From positions 3,658,501-3,722,500 of the forward strand of contig NZ_CP029185.2 of the NCBI RefSeq assembly GCF_003096015.2: 64,000 bases of DNA, written 5' to 3'. The notes beneath the pieces are model-generated. The model had not been told where the DNA came from. It saw only the letters and a program-made list of their open reading frames with translations, and did not search any database. Shown here in pieces: positions 16,269 through 24,813 of this stretch. Origin of the DNA: Limnobaculum parvum. GTDB taxonomy: Bacteria; Pseudomonadota; Gammaproteobacteria; Enterobacterales; Enterobacteriaceae. The translations under genes and the position numbers were made by a program. Each line of letters opens with the position of its first letter. The stretch's first letter is position 1.

Positions 16269-18827
16269 TCAAAAAGTATGACTAAGAAGAATATCTTTTT
16301 TAGTCATCGGTACCGATGACGCACTCAGCGGTGAAATTGAGTTGCTGTTGAATGGGATGACGCGAGCTTCGCCCTCTGACTGAATAATCTGATAAAACTG
16401 TGGCAAGTTAAAGTTGACCGAACCAGAGCCGTAAGTAAAACGTTCATGGGAAGACGCGTAGAAACGGCTGACATCGCACACCAATTCTTCAATCCCACCC
16501 TGACAGTTCAAATACACTTCAACCCGGTTTAACTCATCCAAAATATAGATATTGAAGCCCTTATCCGTATCTTCAAAGAAGAACTGGATAATCCCTTCGC
16601 TGGCGGAACCATCAATAATTTCGGGTAAATGTTCCTGACCCGCTTTTAGCTGAACAGGTATTCCGTTCAGCTTATTATTGGAAATTGCACCATAAAACTC
16701 GACGGCATTTTCCAATTTCTGCACCGAAACGCTCAAACGCTCAAAGAATAAACCCCAGGTTTGCCCTGCAAGACGTAATGCTTTAAAACGGTTTGAATCC
16801 TGACGAGTACTGGATAAACGCAAACTAATGCATTCCAATACCAACTGTTGTAAACGTGTCTGAATTAACCCTCGCAGATGCTGGCTATAACAAAAGACGT
16901 CTACTGATTCAGGCGGCAGAGCATCCTGATGCATCTTGCCCAGAATAGTTTTCAGCGCTTCGATTACCGCTTGGCTACCGCTGAAATGCAGAGTACGAAC
17001 TTCATTCCATGAATTACGGTACAGTAAATCTACGCTACCTATCAGGCACTGCTCTTGATTGCCAAAACTGAATACATCTAATTTGCCGAGGTCAAACGGC
17101 GGGGTATTTTGCTGTAGCAGAGATTCTGTCGGATCATTTTCCAGATTAACAATGAGCGCCAAATGCCGAATTTCACAGGGGCTGTAGAGCGCCTTCGGCG
17201 TAGGAGCAGGTACTCTTAATGGAAAATGTTTAGCAATATCAGCAACAAACATCTGTAATTTTTCATCGCTGCAATATTGGCTATTTTTAACATGCAGGCG
17301 CGTATCCGGCGTCAACAAACCATTAAAATAGCTCCAAGCCACCAGCTTGCTCAAGTAGCGGTTATACTCCAGCGGCTGATGCCCAATAATAGCGTCAACC
17401 TGTGGAGCCTGATTATACAAATACCATCCGGCACGATTTGCCCGATCAATAGGCACCTGAATAAATGTGAGATTTTTTTCTGACAGATCCGGTGATATCT
17501 GTGGATTCACTAAAGTAACTTTACCCGGCAGAGCCTCAAAGGCGGCATATAACTTACGGGTTAGTACGCCAATATCTTGTGGGCTGGCACTAACGCTTAA
17601 ATTATTACGGCGGGCAAAACGAATCAGGTTGCGGTAACTTTGCATCAAGGCATCCAGCAACTCATTATGAGCATCACGGACGCGTTCAATTTTCCAGTTG
17701 GCGCGATCGTCTAAAATCTGCATACGCTCCATATCCCAGCCCCAGTCACGAGTTAACTGGCTGAGAATTTCCCGGCGCCAGTTGCCCTGAAGCGGAATAG
17801 CTTCCGTCGATTCAGACAGCCGTTCACACACCTTCATATAAAAACAGCGACGAACCAGATCTAGACGAGTGTCGTCACCAATCGCCTGTAAGTAGGTGGT
17901 CACTCTTTCCAGCATCATGTAATAAGCATCCAGACTGAAAGAGTCCAGTTCACCATTATGCAAACGCTGTTTAATGTCTATTGCCAACAGTTGCGACTGT
18001 GGGTATTGCCACGAGTAGGTTTCAAGCAGCAAGGTTTTCAACACCGCTTTATAAGGTGAGTCGATACTTTTATACAGTTGCCACAGGCTGGCACCAAAAT
18101 ACTCTTCCGCAGACAGGGAGCCTAAACCACCCAAATCTATCCACTCATCACGCTGTAGCGTTTCATCAGCAAACAGCGCGGAAACATACTCTTCGTAATT
18201 CATCTCCTGTTCATCCGGAACGATGTTCCATAAAACAGGCTTACCGGCTAAACGCACTGCACTACGATAAAATTCATCCAACAACAGAATATGCAGGGTA
18301 GAACCACAATCTTCATTATCCAGCTTACCGCTCTGATTTTGGCGGAAGCGGTTTTCATCAATCAAAAAGAAGTTAACTTCTACACCTAGCGAGGCGGCCC
18401 ACTGCGCTAGTAACAGGCATTTTGCCTGCAAAATAGTGCGTTCGTTGCCGTTCAGCCATGACTGATGACAAATCCAAATATCCAGATCGGAAAACTGGCT
18501 TTGCCCGACGGAGGAAGTGCTTCCCATGCTGTAAACGCCGGTGATAGGTAACGACTGGCTAGCATGTTGATTAAGAGGAATATCGGCGCTCTGACAGAAA
18601 TTCGTCAGATACTGGACTTGTGCTTCATTGGGCGTATAGGCACAGATACCGTTAGGAACGATTCCATCCTGATAACCCGGCATTTTCGGGTGGTGATAAT
18701 GCAAAAAAACGGGCAACATCGTATAAACCTGCTGAAAAGCAGATCCCATATTCGCCATAGCCCGATCGATACGTAATTGATTTAACGTATCCAATCGCTG
18801 CTTTAATAAAGTCATATTAAGATGCAA
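16269..18827 (-). CDS. cyaA: Class I adenylate cyclase
   Basis: 852 residues (E. coli 848). It makes cAMP from ATP; the C-terminal half receives control by phosphorylated EIIA-Glc. The N-terminal catalytic domain has the nucleotidyltransferase signature GSTSS (102-106) and DLD (Asp114, Asp116). The start is a TTG at 18827 with CAGG about ten bases upstream, matching the UUG start of E. coli cyaA that limits its translation. A CRP site lies upstream. It converges on cyaY with a 166-bp gap. Confidence 0.98.
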   Translation of the reverse strand: MHLNMTLLKQRLDTLNQLRIDRAMANMGSAFQQVYTMLPVFLHYHHPKMPGYQDGIVPNGICAYTPNEAQVQYLTNFCQSADIPLNQHASQSLPITGVYSMGSTSSVGQSQFSDLDIWICHQSWLNGNERTILQAKCLLLAQWAASLGVEVNFFLIDENRFRQNQSGKLDNEDCGSTLHILLLDEFYRSAVRLAGKPVLWNIVPDEQEMNYEEYVSALFADETLQRDEWIDLGGLGSLSAEEYFGASLWQLYKSIDSPYKAVLKTLLLETYSWQYPQSQLLAIDIKQRLHNGELDSFSLDAYYMMLERVTTYLQAIGDDTRLDLVRRCFYMKVCERLSESTEAIPLQGNWRREILSQLTRDWGWDMERMQILDDRANWKIERVRDAHNELLDALMQSYRNLIRFARRNNLSVSASPQDIGVLTRKLYAAFEALPGKVTLVNPQISPDLSEKNLTFIQVPIDRANRAGWYLYNQAPQVDAIIGHQPLEYNRYLSKLVAWSYFNGLLTPDTRLHVKNSQYCSDEKLQMFVADIAKHFPLRVPAPTPKALYSPCEIRHLALIVNLENDPTESLLQQNTPPFDLGKLDVFSFGNQEQCLIGSVDLLYRNSWNEVRTLHFSGSQAVIEALKTILGKMHQDALPPESVDVFCYSQHLRGLIQTRLQQLVLECISLRLSSTRQDSNRFKALRLAGQTWGLFFERLSVSVQKLENAVEFYGAISNNKLNGIPVQLKAGQEHLPEIIDGSASEGIIQFFFEDTDKGFNIYILDELNRVEVYLNCQGGIEELVCDVSRFYASSHERFTYGSGSVNFNLPQFYQIIQSEGEARVIPFNSNSISPLSASSVPMTKKDILLSHTF

Positions 18828-18920
18828 GACGATTTGCCTGATTAATTCCCAAGATGGTTAAAGGAACTGCATTCTGGTTGCCCGTCCATTTAGCAAATAC
18901 AATCGTTCACTGATTGCCAG

Positions 18921-18942
18921 AAACGTGATCAATTTAACACCT
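18921..18942 (-). promoter_or_regulatory. CRP-cAMP site upstream of cyaA
   Basis: On the minus strand the site reads AGGTGTTAAATTGATCACG, with half-sites TGTTA and TCACG spaced by six bases. It is nearly identical to the known E. coli cyaA site where CRP represses the main promoter. It lies about 95 bp before the UUG start. The cyaA-hemC gap (18828-19179) otherwise holds the hemC promoter and no gene. Confidence 0.85.
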
Positions 18943-19118
18943 TGTGAGGTAGGCGTAAAGGTATTGCCCCTCCTCTCACTGCATCCCACACTACTTTGTT
19001 CACAATTCAATACAACATTCGAGGTAGATATCAGACCTTCCTGCTGAATAATAAATAATTTCAGCAAAAAGCATCGATACTTTATTTTATTTCAAATATT
19101 GATAATTATTATGCTGCG

Positions 19119-19147
19119 CTGACACCCAGTGTCCCAACTGATAGAAT
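19119..19147 (+). promoter_or_regulatory. Sigma-70 promoter of hemC
   Basis: CTGACA (19119-19124) and TAGAAT (19142-19147) are each one base from consensus and are separated by 17 bp. Transcription would start near 19154, about 26 bases before the hemC ATG. Confidence 0.7.
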
Positions 19148-19179
19148 GAGACGACATAATAAAAAGGTAATGATAAAGC

Positions 19180-20118
19180 ATGTCTACTAACACTATCCGC
19201 ATTGCGACTCGTCAAAGCCCGCTGGCGTTATGGCAAGCACACTACGTCCGGGATCGTTTATTGGCTTTTCATCCAAGCCTGACGGTTGAACTGGTCACGA
19301 TGGTGACTCGCGGTGATATCATTTTGGATACCCCTCTGGCTAAAGTGGGTGGCAAAGGGCTGTTTGTTAAAGAGCTAGAAATCGCCATGCTGGAAGGGCG
19401 GGCTGATATCGCCGTTCATTCAATGAAAGATGTCCCCGTCGCTTTTCCTGAAGGCTTAGGTTTAGTCACCATCTGTGAGCGCGAAGACCCGCGTGATGCG
19501 TTTGTATCTAACCACTTTAATTCACTGGATGATTTACCGGTCGGCAGTATTGTTGGTACCTCAAGTCTGCGTCGCCAGTGCCAACTTCGTGCTCGTCGTC
19601 CCGACCTAGTCATCACTGATTTACGGGGTAATGTCGGTACTCGCCTGAGTAAATTAGATAATGGCCAGTATGATGCCATCATTCTGGCCGCTGCGGGCTT
19701 AAAACGCCTGAAGCTGGAAGCGCGCATCCGTCAATTTATGACACCGGAAGAATCTTTACCGGCGGTAGGCCAAGGTGCCGTGGGTATTGAGTGCCGTCTT
19801 AACGATCAGAGAACCCGTGAATTATTAGCGCCGCTAAACGATGCTGCAACGGAAACGCGAGTCATTGCTGAACGAGCTATGAATGCCCGTCTAGAAGGCG
19901 GATGTCAGGTACCCATTGGCAGCTACGCCGAGCTGGAGGGCGATCAACTTTGGCTTCGCGCGCTGGTTGGCGCACCGGACGGCAGTAAAATGATTCGCGG
20001 AGAGCGCCGTGGCCCCGCTACTGATGCAGAAACGATGGGAATTGCTCTAGCTGAAGAACTCCTCAATCAGGGAGCAGATGACATTTTGCAACGCGTCTAT
20101 CAGGATAGCCAGTCCTGA
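19180..20118 (+). CDS. hemC: Hydroxymethylbilane synthase
   Basis: 312 residues (E. coli 313). It polymerises four porphobilinogens into hydroxymethylbilane. ATRQSPLALWQA at the N-terminus, VHSMKDVP, GTSSLRRQCQL and the dipyrromethane-cofactor cysteine in EGGCQVPIG (about Cys241) are visible. It is the first gene of hemCDXY, divergent from cyaA, and overlaps hemD by one base (TGATG). Confidence 0.98.
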   Translation: MSTNTIRIATRQSPLALWQAHYVRDRLLAFHPSLTVELVTMVTRGDIILDTPLAKVGGKGLFVKELEIAMLEGRADIAVHSMKDVPVAFPEGLGLVTICEREDPRDAFVSNHFNSLDDLPVGSIVGTSSLRRQCQLRARRPDLVITDLRGNVGTRLSKLDNGQYDAIILAAAGLKRLKLEARIRQFMTPEESLPAVGQGAVGIECRLNDQRTRELLAPLNDAATETRVIAERAMNARLEGGCQVPIGSYAELEGDQLWLRALVGAPDGSKMIRGERRGPATDAETMGIALAEELLNQGADDILQRVYQDSQS

Positions 20119-20861
20119 TGACCATATTGGTTACGCGCCCCTCCCCTGCCGGTGAAGAGCTGGTTAAACAACTCATTGCGCAGGGGGTTAGTGCTTGCCA
20201 CACCCCATTGATTAGCTTTGCTCCCGGTGATGCGCTCAGTAACTTACCTGATTATCTGAATAATTTACGTCCGGGCGACTTACTGATCGCCGCCTCCCAA
20301 CATGCGGTATATTACGCAACGGACAAATTACTCGAAGAATGTCACGGTTGGCCGGATAATATTGATTATTTAGCTATCGGGGAAAAAACGGCCAGAGAAC
20401 TTGAAAAAGTGACAAACTGTCCAGTGGCTCGCCCTGAAGGTCGCGAAATCAGTGAGCAACTGCTAAAATTACCCCAATTACAGTATGTTGTCGGTAAAAA
20501 AGTGTTAATTTTACGCGGAAACGGTGGGAGGCCTTTTCTAGCAGAACAACTTAAAAAACGGGGAGCTGAAATAACGTTCTGTGAATGTTATCAACGTCAC
20601 CCGATACCTTATGATGGCGAAAAACTTTACCATCATTGGCAACAGATGAACGTTAACACACTGGTAATTACCAGTGGAGAAATGTTACAACAGCTGTACG
20701 AATTGGTTCCTGAACGCTATCGTAATTGGTTACTTAGTTGCCAACTGCTGGTAGTCAGTGAACGACTTGCCGATCTGGCCAATACATTAGGCTGGAAGCA
20801 TTGCCAAATTGCAGATAATGCAGATAACGATGCGCTATTGCGTGCGCTACAACAAATTTAA
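20118..20861 (+). CDS. hemD: Uroporphyrinogen-III synthase
   Basis: 247 residues (E. coli 246). It cyclises hydroxymethylbilane with inversion of ring D. The fold is two Rossmann-like halves of weak sequence conservation; ILVTRPSPAGEELV at the start, LLIAASQHAV and VLILRGNGGRPFL fit the family. Translationally coupled to hemC. Confidence 0.95.
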   Translation: MTILVTRPSPAGEELVKQLIAQGVSACHTPLISFAPGDALSNLPDYLNNLRPGDLLIAASQHAVYYATDKLLEECHGWPDNIDYLAIGEKTARELEKVTNCPVARPEGREISEQLLKLPQLQYVVGKKVLILRGNGGRPFLAEQLKKRGAEITFCECYQRHPIPYDGEKLYHHWQQMNVNTLVITSGEMLQQLYELVPERYRNWLLSCQLLVVSERLADLANTLGWKHCQIADNADNDALLRALQQI

Positions 20862-20878
20862 CTACGGGATGTGCCAAG

Positions 20879-22072
20879 ATGACGGATTCTACGACCCCAT
20901 CAGCACCAGTTGAACAAGAGAACGTGTCAACTGAAAAAGAAACAAATACTCAAACGCCAAAAGTCAGGCAAGGTAGCCGGTCTGGTGTTGCATTAGGAGC
21001 GATTGCTATCGCTTTAGTCATTGCTCTTGGCGGTGGTCTTTATTACCACGGTCATCAATGGGCTGCATCCCAACAGGCAACAATACAGCAGTTACAGGCT
21101 CAAATTGATACACTGAAAACCGGTCAATCTAAAGAAGATGGCCAACTATTAGCATCGCAAAATGAATTTACTCAGCAGTTGAAAAACAGCGAGAAACAGA
21201 TAGCCGAGCAAAATAATAAGCTGAATGCTCAGATATCAACCTTGCAAGAGCTACAAAATAAGGTCACGACTATTGCCTCCAGCGATAGTAAAATATGGCA
21301 TCTGTCTGAAGCAGATTTTCTGGTCAAAATGGCTGCGCGTAAGCTATCAATTGAGCAAGATGCAGCGACAGCAATTAATATGCTAAAAAGCGCAGATAAA
21401 TCACTATCTGAATTTAATGACCCAAGTTTAGGCGAAGTCCGTCAGGCTATTATTCAGGATATCAATTCCATTTCAGCGGTAAGTCAGATTGATTTTGACG
21501 GGATAGCCCTGAGATTGAATGAACTCTCTGATCAAGTGATGAATCTGCCATCCGCCAGCACCGATTGGGATAACGCGCCGCTGGATAAAAGCAGCACCGA
21601 AGTTAGCGGTGAGTTGAAAGACTGGCGTCAGAATTTGAAAAACAGCTGGCATAGCTTTATGTCAGAATTCATCACTATTCGCGACCGTGATGTTCCGGCA
21701 AATGAGCTAACTAGCCCACTATTAACGCCAGATCAAGATACCTATCTGAGAGAAAACCTGCGGTTAAAATTGTTGATTGCGGCCAGAGCGGTTTCCCGTC
21801 ATCAAAGCGAGATCTATCAGCAATCGCTGGACAGCGTTTCCACTTGGGTTCGAGCCTACTTCGATCCGGATCACTCATCAACCAAAGCGTTTTTAAGCCA
21901 ACTCGATGAGCTCACCCAGCAATCCATTAATCTGGATGTGCCTAAAGAACTGAAGAGCCTATCGTTGCTGGATGCTATAACGAGACAACGTACTCGTGAT
22001 ATCGCACCACCCGCTTCAACTACGGCTCCAGCGCCGGAATCAACCCATCCATCCAGTCATCAGGGGGGTTAA
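20879..22072 (+). CDS. hemX: HemX, inner-membrane protein of the heme operon
   Basis: 397-residue protein with one membrane span (about residues 38-55), an acidic Thr/Glu-rich cytoplasmic N-terminus and a long periplasmic domain that begins with a coiled coil (about 60-135, rich in Gln, Lys and Leu) and ends in a Pro/Ala/Ser tail. It was annotated as uroporphyrin-III C-methyltransferase, but no methyltransferase motif is present. Its role is unproven. It lies 17 bp after hemD and 2 bp before hemY. Confidence 0.92.
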   Translation: MTDSTTPSAPVEQENVSTEKETNTQTPKVRQGSRSGVALGAIAIALVIALGGGLYYHGHQWAASQQATIQQLQAQIDTLKTGQSKEDGQLLASQNEFTQQLKNSEKQIAEQNNKLNAQISTLQELQNKVTTIASSDSKIWHLSEADFLVKMAARKLSIEQDAATAINMLKSADKSLSEFNDPSLGEVRQAIIQDINSISAVSQIDFDGIALRLNELSDQVMNLPSASTDWDNAPLDKSSTEVSGELKDWRQNLKNSWHSFMSEFITIRDRDVPANELTSPLLTPDQDTYLRENLRLKLLIAARAVSRHQSEIYQQSLDSVSTWVRAYFDPDHSSTKAFLSQLDELTQQSINLDVPKELKSLSLLDAITRQRTRDIAPPASTTAPAPESTHPSSHQGG

Positions 22073-22074
22073 AC

Positions 22075-23256
22075 ATGCTGCGTTTACTCTTTCTATTATT
22101 GATACTGGTTGCAGGTATAGCTGTAGGCCCGATGCTGGCGGGGCATCAGGGCGCGGTAATGATCCAAACGGATAATTACGACATCAAAATGAGCGTGACC
22201 GGTCTTGCGATCCTTATCGCACTACTGTTTATCGTTCTGTTTTGTTTTGAGTGGATTTTACGCCGTATTTTCCATACCAGTGCTCGTACTAAAGGTTGGT
22301 TTATTGGTCGTAAAAGTACTCGTGCACGTAAACAAACCCGTGCAGCTATGCTTAAGCTGACCGAAGGTGATTTCTCTCAGGTTGAGAAATTACTAACCCG
22401 TAATGCCGACCATGCGGAACAACCGGTGGTGAACTATTTATTGGCAGCTGAAGCCGCGCAGCAAAATGGTGATACCCAACGGGTAAATGATTATTTGAGC
22501 CGTGCTGCAGAGTTAGCAGATACCGATCAACTGCCGGTAGATATTACCCGTATCCGCATTCAGTTAGCGCAAAATGAATATCACGCCGCACGCCACGGTA
22601 TTGATCAACTACTCAATGATGCTCCACGCCACCCGGAAGTACTGCGTCTGGCTCAACAGGCCTATCTAAAAACCGGCGGCTACGCCTCTCTGCTGGAAAT
22701 CATCCCTTCCATTGAGAAAGCCAAGCTTTACGATGAAGATACGCTGGAGACCTTACGTCTTGATACTTACATCGGTTTAATGAATCAGGCAATGTCTGAA
22801 GGTGGTAGCGAAGGATTGAAGCTATGGTGGAAGAATCAGCCACGTAAAGTGCGCAATAACCAAACTCTTCAGGTTGAACTGGCTTCCCATTTCATCGACT
22901 GTGATGATAACGATCAGGCACAAAAGATCATTTTGGATGGATTAAAACATCAATATGATGAAAGACTGATTCGGTTAATTCAAAAGCTAGAATCCGGTAA
23001 TCCAGATCCGCTGGAAAAAGAGTTAAAAATGCAGATTCAGGAACACGGCGCAACCCCATTACTAAATAGTACACTGGGGCAGTTGTTAATGAAGCACGGC
23101 GAGTGGAAGCAAGCCAGTGAAGTGTTGAAACAAGCTATTGAGCAGCACTCTGATGCCAAAGACTATGCCTTACTGGCAGATGCGCTGGATAAACTAAACC
23201 GCACGCAGGAAGCCACACAAATAAGGCGTCAAGGGTTAGCACTATCCCTGAAGTAG
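22075..23256 (+). CDS. hemY: HemY, TPR protein of the heme operon
   Basis: 393 residues with two membrane spans (about 1-20 and 40-62) and a cytoplasmic region of tetratricopeptide repeats (about 90-390; clear units near PVVNYLLAAEAAQQNGDTQR and GEWKQASEVLKQAIEQH). This enterobacterial HemY is unrelated to the protoporphyrinogen oxidase of the same name in Bacillus. Its function in heme synthesis is unclear. Last gene of the operon, followed by an intrinsic terminator. Confidence 0.93.
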   Translation: MLRLLFLLLILVAGIAVGPMLAGHQGAVMIQTDNYDIKMSVTGLAILIALLFIVLFCFEWILRRIFHTSARTKGWFIGRKSTRARKQTRAAMLKLTEGDFSQVEKLLTRNADHAEQPVVNYLLAAEAAQQNGDTQRVNDYLSRAAELADTDQLPVDITRIRIQLAQNEYHAARHGIDQLLNDAPRHPEVLRLAQQAYLKTGGYASLLEIIPSIEKAKLYDEDTLETLRLDTYIGLMNQAMSEGGSEGLKLWWKNQPRKVRNNQTLQVELASHFIDCDDNDQAQKIILDGLKHQYDERLIRLIQKLESGNPDPLEKELKMQIQEHGATPLLNSTLGQLLMKHGEWKQASEVLKQAIEQHSDAKDYALLADALDKLNRTQEATQIRRQGLALSLK

Positions 23257-23273
23257 GAAATTTGATCGCAATG

Positions 23274-23309
23274 AAACGGGCTCAGAATATGGGCCCGTTT
23301 TTATTTTTA
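23274..23309 (+). terminator. Intrinsic terminator of hemCDXY
   Basis: Arms AAACGGGC (23274-23281) and GCCCGTTT (23293-23300) form an 8-bp stem with an 11-base loop, followed by a T-rich tract. It lies 18 bp after hemY. Confidence 0.9.
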
Positions 23310-23342
23310 TCTCAAATGTCCTGCCTGATTTAATCATCAGGC

Positions 23343-23374
23343 AAAAAAAAACACTTGCCTATAGGGGCAAGTGT
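23343..23374 (-). terminator. Terminator of GlmZ
   Basis: Arms 23351-23359 and 23366-23374 (ACACTTGCC / GGCAAGTGT) are perfect; on the minus strand the hairpin is followed by T9. A separate hairpin (GCCTGAT...ATCAGGC, 23323-23342) lies just beyond it. Confidence 0.93.
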
Positions 23375-23554
23375 GAGAAAAAAATCAGGTCAAAGGACAA
23401 CATGGTGGTGTCTCACTCAACGTTATGTCTAATGTTTGATGACAATGTCATCATAAAGCTAGACGATAGACACCATTACTCGGCTCTGCATCATTCATTG
23501 GATTATGAAGTGGTCCTTAAACCAACTGTCATAAAAAGGAAAATGAGCATCTAC
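23343..23554 (-). ncRNA. glmZ: Small RNA GlmZ
   Basis: About 212 nt (E. coli GlmZ is 207). The 5' end GTAGATGCTCATT is identical to E. coli GlmZ, and the base-pairing region ACGTTGAGTGA and the following TGTTGTC...GACCTG (RNase E cleavage area) are kept. The position between hemY and the tRNA cluster is also that of E. coli glmZ. Full-length GlmZ with Hfq pairs with glmS mRNA and activates synthesis of glucosamine-6-phosphate synthase; RapZ directs its cleavage and GlmY sequesters RapZ. It ends in a strong hairpin with nine T residues. Confidence 0.93.
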
Positions 23555-23565
23555 ATATAGGATTT

Positions 23566-23582
23566 AGCACTTATCGTGCCAA
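23566..23582 (-). promoter_or_regulatory. Sigma-54 promoter of glmZ
   Basis: TTGGCACGATAAGTGCT on the minus strand matches the sigma-54 consensus TTGGCACG-N4-TTGCT with one mismatch; the GG (23579-23580) and GC (23567-23568) are properly spaced. The GC lies 13 bases before the predicted first base of GlmZ (23554). Confidence 0.88.
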
Positions 23583-23620
23583 CTTTTATTAATTCAGATT
23601 GAAATGAACAATTAATAAAA

Positions 23621-23633
23621 TAACATGTTGATT
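23621..23633 (-). promoter_or_regulatory. IHF-type site between glmZ promoter and enhancers
   Basis: AATCAACATGTTA on the minus strand fits the IHF consensus WATCAA-N4-TTR fully. It is placed between the sigma-54 promoter and the enhancer sites, where bending would bring the activator to the polymerase. Confidence 0.65.
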
Positions 23634-23712
23634 ATAAATGAATTATTTATATTCTCTATTTATGCCATTATCATCGTATTTTTTACACGAGGTACGAAGT
23701 GTATAAACAAGA

Positions 23713-23730
23713 TGTCTCTTTTTAGAGACA
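23713..23730. promoter_or_regulatory. GlrR-type enhancer site 1
   Basis: TGTC (23713-23716), ten bases, GACA (23727-23730) matches the GlrR (QseF) activator consensus TGTC-N10-GACA exactly; the inner bases extend the palindrome (TGTCTC/GAGACA with one offset). It lies about 160 bp upstream of the GlmZ start. Confidence 0.85.
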
Positions 23731-23760
23731 TCGAATGCTACTTATATATTTCACCATTAT

Positions 23761-23773
23761 AATCAATGTATTA
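23761..23773 (+). promoter_or_regulatory. Second IHF-type site
   Basis: AATCAATGTATTA fits WATCAA-N4-TTR fully and lies between the two GlrR-type sites. The region is AT-rich, so a chance match is possible, but its position is meaningful. Confidence 0.55.
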
Positions 23774-23775
23774 AA

Positions 23776-23793
23776 TGTCTTTTAGTAACGACA
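23776..23793. promoter_or_regulatory. GlrR-type enhancer site 2
   Basis: TGTC (23776-23779), ten bases, GACA (23790-23793): a second exact match to TGTC-N10-GACA, 63 bp from the first (six helical turns). It lies 34 bp before the start of the divergent DUF1294 gene. Confidence 0.82.
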
Positions 23794-23827
23794 AAGCAGA
23801 GAAAAAACCGAAGAGATCAACGACAGT

Positions 23828-24208
23828 ATGAATTCACGAACAGATACCAACAAAAAATACCGAACGTTCAGTTTCACTATTCTACTGGTGATTATCCTGT
23901 TCTGTTCTACCATTGCCCTAGCATTTTGGTTTGGCTGGCTACCATTACAGGTTGTGATTTTGTATACCGCATTGAGCCTAATAACGTTTTTGTTCTATGG
24001 CAAAGATAAGTCCGCCGCAAAGAAACATACTTGGCGCATCAAAGAAAGTACGTTGTTATGGTTGGGTGTAATTGGTGGATGGCCTGGAGCCCTGATGGCA
24101 CAACAATTATTTCGCCACAAGTCGAGCAAGAGATCGTTTCAATTAATGTTCTGGCTTACCGTTATCATTAACTGTGCAATATTAATTTGGTGGTTAAGAA
24201 GTCGATAA
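23828..24208 (+). CDS. DUF1294 membrane protein
   Basis: 126-residue protein with three to four hydrophobic segments (about 16-36, 40-56, 75-92, 103-120). The DUF1294 signature is present: YGKDKSAAKKHTWRIKE followed by LLWLGVIGGWPGALMAQQLFRHK. The family function is unknown; it is sometimes fused to cold-shock domains, which are absent here. It stands alone, divergent from glmZ. Confidence 0.85.
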   Translation: MNSRTDTNKKYRTFSFTILLVIILFCSTIALAFWFGWLPLQVVILYTALSLITFLFYGKDKSAAKKHTWRIKESTLLWLGVIGGWPGALMAQQLFRHKSSKRSFQLMFWLTVIINCAILIWWLRSR

Positions 24209-24263
24209 AACCAAATGAGTTAAACAGAAGATCAGGGGATAAACCACTTGTTAAAACGTAGAT

Positions 24264-24291
24264 AAAGAAAAACCCTGCAATATGCAGGGTT
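24264..24291 (-). terminator. Terminator of the tRNA Arg-His-Leu-Pro operon
   Basis: AACCCTGCA (24271-24279) pairs with TGCAGGGTT (24283-24291); on the minus strand the hairpin is followed by TTTCTTT. It lies 10 bp after the tRNA-Pro gene. Confidence 0.88.
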
Positions 24292-24300
24292 CTCAAAATT

Positions 24301-24377
24301 TGGTCGGCGAGAGAGGATTCGAACCTCCGACCCACTGGTCCCAAACCAGTTGCGCTACCAAGCTGCGCTACTCGCCG
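24301..24377 (-). tRNA. proM: tRNA-Pro (anticodon TGG)
   Basis: 77 nt with encoded CCA. The acceptor stem begins CGGCGAG, the anticodon loop is TTTGGGA and the T-loop is GGTTCGAATCC. Last gene of the cluster, corresponding to E. coli proM. Confidence 0.97.
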
Positions 24378-24416
24378 AATCAGGTACTACTTTTTATTTG
24401 TTATTTTAAATTCGTG

Positions 24417-24502
24417 TGGTGCGAAGAGAGGGACTTGAACCCTCACGTCCGAAGGACACTAACACCTGAAGCTAGCGCGTCTACCAATTCCGCCACCTTC
24501 GC
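24417..24502 (-). tRNA. leuT: tRNA-Leu (anticodon CAG)
   Basis: 86 nt with CCA and the long variable arm of tRNA-Leu (GTGTCCTTCGGACGT region). The acceptor stem is GCGAAGG; the anticodon CAG is in TTCAGGT. Corresponds to E. coli leuT. Confidence 0.97.
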
Positions 24503-24543
24503 AGTTACACAAAAATCTAAAACTTACTATACTAACAAATTAA

Positions 24544-24620
24544 TGGGGTGGCTAATGGGACTTGAACCCACGACAACTGGAATCACAATCCAGGGCTCTA
24601 CCAACTGAGCTATAGCCACC
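24544..24620 (-). tRNA. hisR: tRNA-His (anticodon GTG)
   Basis: 77 nt including the extra 5' G (position -1) that pairs with C73, the identity feature of tRNA-His, and encoded CCA. The anticodon loop is TTGTGAT. Corresponds to E. coli hisR. Confidence 0.97.
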
Positions 24621-24684
24621 ATAAATTCTTTGCTCAACCCGGCATCCAAACCTTGGACATTCATCACGCCCTGCGCACTGTTTA

Positions 24685-24761
<77 letters not shown>

Positions 24762-24784
24762 GCAGTGCGCCGTTGCGGATGAGG

Positions 24785-24813
24785 ATACTACGGATTTCGA
24801 ACCCATCTGTCTA
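24785..24813 (-). promoter_or_regulatory. Promoter of the tRNA operon
   Basis: On the minus strand TAGACA (24808-24813) and TAGTAT (24785-24790) are 17 bp apart. The -10 element is followed by a C-rich stretch; the start would be near 24778, about 17 bases before mature tRNA-Arg. Confidence 0.6.

Noticed and set aside
16126..16281. 51-codon plus-strand frame between cyaY and cyaA (contains NRFLSALYYLEKYIIES) starting at TTG
   Set aside because: Protein-like composition, but no ribosome site, no recognised family, and its end runs into the 3' end of convergent cyaA. Could be a decayed remnant; not strong enough to annotate.
23323..23342. Hairpin GCCTGAT...ATCAGGC next to the GlmZ terminator
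   Set aside because: Followed by A residues on the plus strand and not by T on the minus strand, so not a terminator by itself. Possibly a backup structure only.
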